This document shows positions 21,099 through 22,664 of a stretch of DNA of 22,664 nt, piece by piece (position 1 is the first letter of the stretch; each line of letters begins with the position of its first letter). Origin of the DNA: Candidatus Uhrbacteria bacterium (GTDB taxonomy: Bacteria > Patescibacteriota > Patescibacteriia > CAIXNZ01); NCBI GenBank assembly GCA_011046145.1, contig DSBA01000026.1, forward strand, positions 1 to 22,664. Direction: 5' to 3'. The translations under genes and the position numbers were made by a program. The notes below the pieces were generated by a model. It saw only the letters and a program-made list of their open reading frames with translations, was not told the origin of the DNA and ran no database searches.

Positions 21099-21135
21099 AA
21101 GGAGGGCTTAGGCCCTCCTTAAACTTTTAAGGAGG
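21099..21135 (+). promoter_or_regulatory. SD/anti-SD switch between pyrB and the small ORF
   Basis: AAGGAGGGC (21099-21107) pairs perfectly with GCCCTCCTT (21112-21120) around TTAG. The right arm's CCTCCTTA (21114-21121) can instead pair over 8 bp with TAAGGAGG (21128-21135), the SD of the small ORF at 21141. The two pairings exclude each other, so the SD is open in one and hidden in the other. No T-run follows, so a terminator role is weak. Confidence 0.55.
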
Positions 21136-21140
21136 ATGGA

Positions 21141-21260
21141 ATGAATCATTGCGATCGGGAAAACAGGAAAAAGATAAAAGGTTCAAGAAAGAAAAAAGAC
21201 GAGCGCGGCAAACAGCGTCGTAAAGGTTGGAAAGCTAAAAATTGCCGGGTAAGGAGGTGA
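21141..21260 (+). CDS. 39-codon basic small ORF between pyrB and pyrC
   Basis: The ATG at 21141 lies 5 bases after a perfect AAGGAGG (21129-21135) plus A/T/G residues, and the frame ends at TGA 21258-21260. The product begins MNHCDRENRKKIKGSRKKK and ends KAKNCRVRR; nearly half the residues are Lys or Arg, with two Cys. I do not recognise it. Its last codons (GTAAGGAGGTGA) contain the pyrC SD, and its stop is 4 bp before the pyrC ATG, so its translation must pass through that site. It may be a true small protein, perhaps nucleic-acid-binding by charge, or a coupling leader for pyrC. Confidence 0.55.
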   Translation: MNHCDRENRKKIKGSRKKKDERGKQRRKGWKAKNCRVRR

Positions 21261-21264
21261 GTGA

Positions 21265-22515
21265 ATGTCAGAGTCAATGGCTTTAATTAATGGGAGAGTG
21301 GTTAATCCTGAAACGAGTTTTGATCAGGTAACAAATGTCCTGATTGAGGGCGGTAAAATTGCTGAAATCGGTTCTCCATTAAAAAGTAAAGTGTCGCAAG
21401 ACTGTGATATTATTTATTGCACTGACAAAATAGTTTGTCCTGGCTTGATTGATATGCATGTGCATTTTCGCACCCCGGGTCAGGAATACAAAGAAACTTT
21501 TACTACGGGTAGTATGGCAGCTTTGGCTGGCGGGTTCACATCTATTGTAGCTATGGCTAATACTTTTCCAGTAACTGATACTGCTGAAATTTTGCATCAG
21601 CTTTTAGTCAGAGCGGAACATGAGGCACTGATAAATTATTATCAGGTTTCAGCCGCAACAGAAAAGATCACAGGCGAGTCAGTTGTTGATTTTGAGCAAA
21701 TGATTAATGGTGGCGCTGTTGCTTTTAGCGATGACGGCCAAGCCATCCAGAATCCGGATTTATTGATAGAAGTTATGACCAAATGCACTGAGTTGGGAAA
21801 GTCATTTCTTGTACATTGCCAAGACAACCGTTTTGACACTTATGATAAACAATCAGAATTCCATTATGTTTCTCTGGTGCTAAAAATCGCAGAGCAGTTT
21901 AAGGTGCCTGTGCATATCCAGCATGTTTCTTGCGCCGAATCAGTACAATTGATCCGCGAAGCCAAAACCAGAGGCGTTAAAGTGACCTGCGAAACAGCGC
22001 CACATTATATAGCCTTGACTCAAAAGGATTTTAAGCGCATTGGTCCAAATGCCAAAATGAACCCTCCCTTAAGGGGTGAAGCTGATCGGCAGGTAGTGAT
22101 CCAAGGTTTGATTGATGGAACCATTGATGTTATTGCCACTGACCATGCGCCCCATTCTCCAGAAGAGAAAGAGTCACTAGATGTGGTTCCTTTTGGCATC
22201 ATTGGCCTGGAAACAGCAGTACCAGTAGTCTTTGCCCACTTAAATCGGCAGATGACTATTTCTGAAATTGTTGCCAAGATGACCATTAATCCAGCCAGGA
22301 TTTTGGGTTTGGAGCAAAAAGGCCAGATTAAAGAAGGATGGCCAGCTGATATTACTATCATTGATCCCAAGATGCGCAAGGTGCTGGAAGCTGAAGATTT
22401 GAAATCTAAATCTCAAAATAGCCCCTGGCTGGGTAAACGTTTGCAAACCTGGCCGGTCATGACCATCAGAAACGGCAAGATTATGATGAGGGAAGGGGAA
22501 ATCATTGTTGAATAA
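21265..22515 (+). CDS. pyrC: Dihydroorotase (type I)
   Basis: PyrC closes carbamoyl aspartate to dihydroorotate, the step after PyrB. The 416 residues show the amidohydrolase metal site: DMHVHFR at 63-69 (His65, His67), the SDDG region at 155-158, His184 (LVHCQD), His220 (HIQHVSC) and ATDHAPH at 291-297 with catalytic Asp293. This matches type I (long) dihydroorotases. The ATG at 21265 has a strong AAGGAGGTGA ending 4 bases before it, located in the end of the small ORF. A terminator follows. With pyrB it gives two successive steps; the carbamoyl-phosphate synthase and the later genes are not in the window. Confidence 0.96.
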   Translation: MSESMALINGRVVNPETSFDQVTNVLIEGGKIAEIGSPLKSKVSQDCDIIYCTDKIVCPGLIDMHVHFRTPGQEYKETFTTGSMAALAGGFTSIVAMANTFPVTDTAEILHQLLVRAEHEALINYYQVSAATEKITGESVVDFEQMINGGAVAFSDDGQAIQNPDLLIEVMTKCTELGKSFLVHCQDNRFDTYDKQSEFHYVSLVLKIAEQFKVPVHIQHVSCAESVQLIREAKTRGVKVTCETAPHYIALTQKDFKRIGPNAKMNPPLRGEADRQVVIQGLIDGTIDVIATDHAPHSPEEKESLDVVPFGIIGLETAVPVVFAHLNRQMTISEIVAKMTINPARILGLEQKGQIKEGWPADITIIDPKMRKVLEAEDLKSKSQNSPWLGKRLQTWPVMTIRNGKIMMREGEIIVE

Positions 22516-22521
22516 AATTTC

Positions 22522-22548
22522 AAGGGTGCTCGCAAGAGCGCCCTTTTT
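22522..22548 (+). terminator. Rho-independent terminator after pyrC
   Basis: AAGGGTGCTC (22522-22531) pairs with GAGCGCCCTT (22536-22545) with one G-U pair, closed by a GCAA tetraloop, then T to 22548. It is a clear end to the pyrB-pyrC unit. Confidence 0.92.
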
Positions 22549-22564
22549 AATACCTTACAGGAAA

Positions 22565-22611
22565 CCCCGTTGGAGGGAGCGGCGAGAAGCGAGCCGCGAC
22601 CGAGAACGGGG
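22565..22611. repeat. GC-rich nested palindrome
   Basis: CCCCGTT (22565-22571) pairs with AACGGGG (22605-22611), and GCGGC (22579-22583) with GCCGC (22593-22597) inside. The sequence is far more GC-rich than its surroundings. No T-tract follows. It looks like another palindromic element; no known RNA is recognised. Confidence 0.6.
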
Positions 22612-22619
22612 ATGAATGG

Positions 22620-22644
22620 GCTTAGCACACGAAGTGTGCTAAGC
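22620..22644. repeat. Perfect 11-bp palindrome at the window end
   Basis: GCTTAGCACAC (22620-22630) and GTGTGCTAAGC (22634-22644) are perfect complements around GAA. An ATG at 22652 follows but only four codons are visible and there is no SD, so no gene is called. Confidence 0.75.
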
Positions 22645-22664
22645 TGTTACCATGAGAATTCGGC

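Noticed and set aside
1..22664. tRNA or rRNA genes
   Set aside because: No cloverleaf with a recognisable T-loop or conserved rRNA segment was seen by eye on either strand.

Overview
The window looks like chromosomal DNA from a low-GC member of the Candidate Phyla Radiation (Patescibacteria). This rests on four things: a ribosomal-protein superoperon with no rpmD (L30) between rpsE and rplO, an absence known from CPR genomes; AT-rich DNA with short proteins; ribosomal genes that almost all lack a Shine-Dalgarno (SD) sequence; and several GC-richer palindromic elements between genes. A finer taxonomic call is not possible from the sequence alone. All recognised genes are on the + strand.

Layout. 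(1) 1-121: the last codons and right end of an insertion sequence, probably IS1595/ISXO2-like, almost touching fusA. (2) 130-2279: fusA (EF-G) and its terminator. (3) 2280-3510: a regulatory stretch with a phased array of DnaA-box-like 9-mers, a promoter and an 80-nt hairpin ending in a U-tract, followed by an HD-domain hydrolase gene. (4) 3511-5350: a 19-bp perfect palindrome, a promoter, a 101-codon gene of unknown function, a second promoter with a structured leader, then tuf (EF-Tu) and a strong terminator. (5) 5395-17046: rpsJ; a promoter and attenuator-like leader; then rplC-rplD-rplW-rplB-rpsS-rplV-rpsC-rplP-rpmC-rpsQ-rplN-rplX-rplE-rpsN-rpsH-rplF-rplR-rpsE-rplO-secY. (6) 17095-18549: adk and map behind their own extended -10 promoter. 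(7) 18605-19869: ruvX and recO, separated exactly by a palindromic repeat. (8) 19890-22548: terminator, palindromic repeat and promoter, then pyrB, a 39-codon basic ORF, pyrC and a terminator. (9) 22549-22664: more palindromes and no supported gene.

How it works together. Most genes serve translation (EF-G, EF-Tu, 21 ribosomal proteins) and the fate of nascent proteins (SecY; Map removes the initiator methionine). Adk supplies adenylate balance, RuvX and RecO belong to RNA/DNA maintenance, and PyrB and PyrC catalyse consecutive steps of pyrimidine synthesis. The usual infA-rpmJ-rpsM-rpsK-rpsD-rpoA-rplQ block does not follow map here.

Most interesting signals: two start-site styles (core genes with AT-rich, SD-less starts against four genes with perfect SDs: the HD gene, pyrB, the small ORF and pyrC); a terminator/antiterminator-like switch just before rplC; the phased DnaA-box-like array after fusA; an SD/anti-SD switch between pyrB and the small ORF; and a family of dispersed palindromic elements that repeatedly sits at start codons of core genes.
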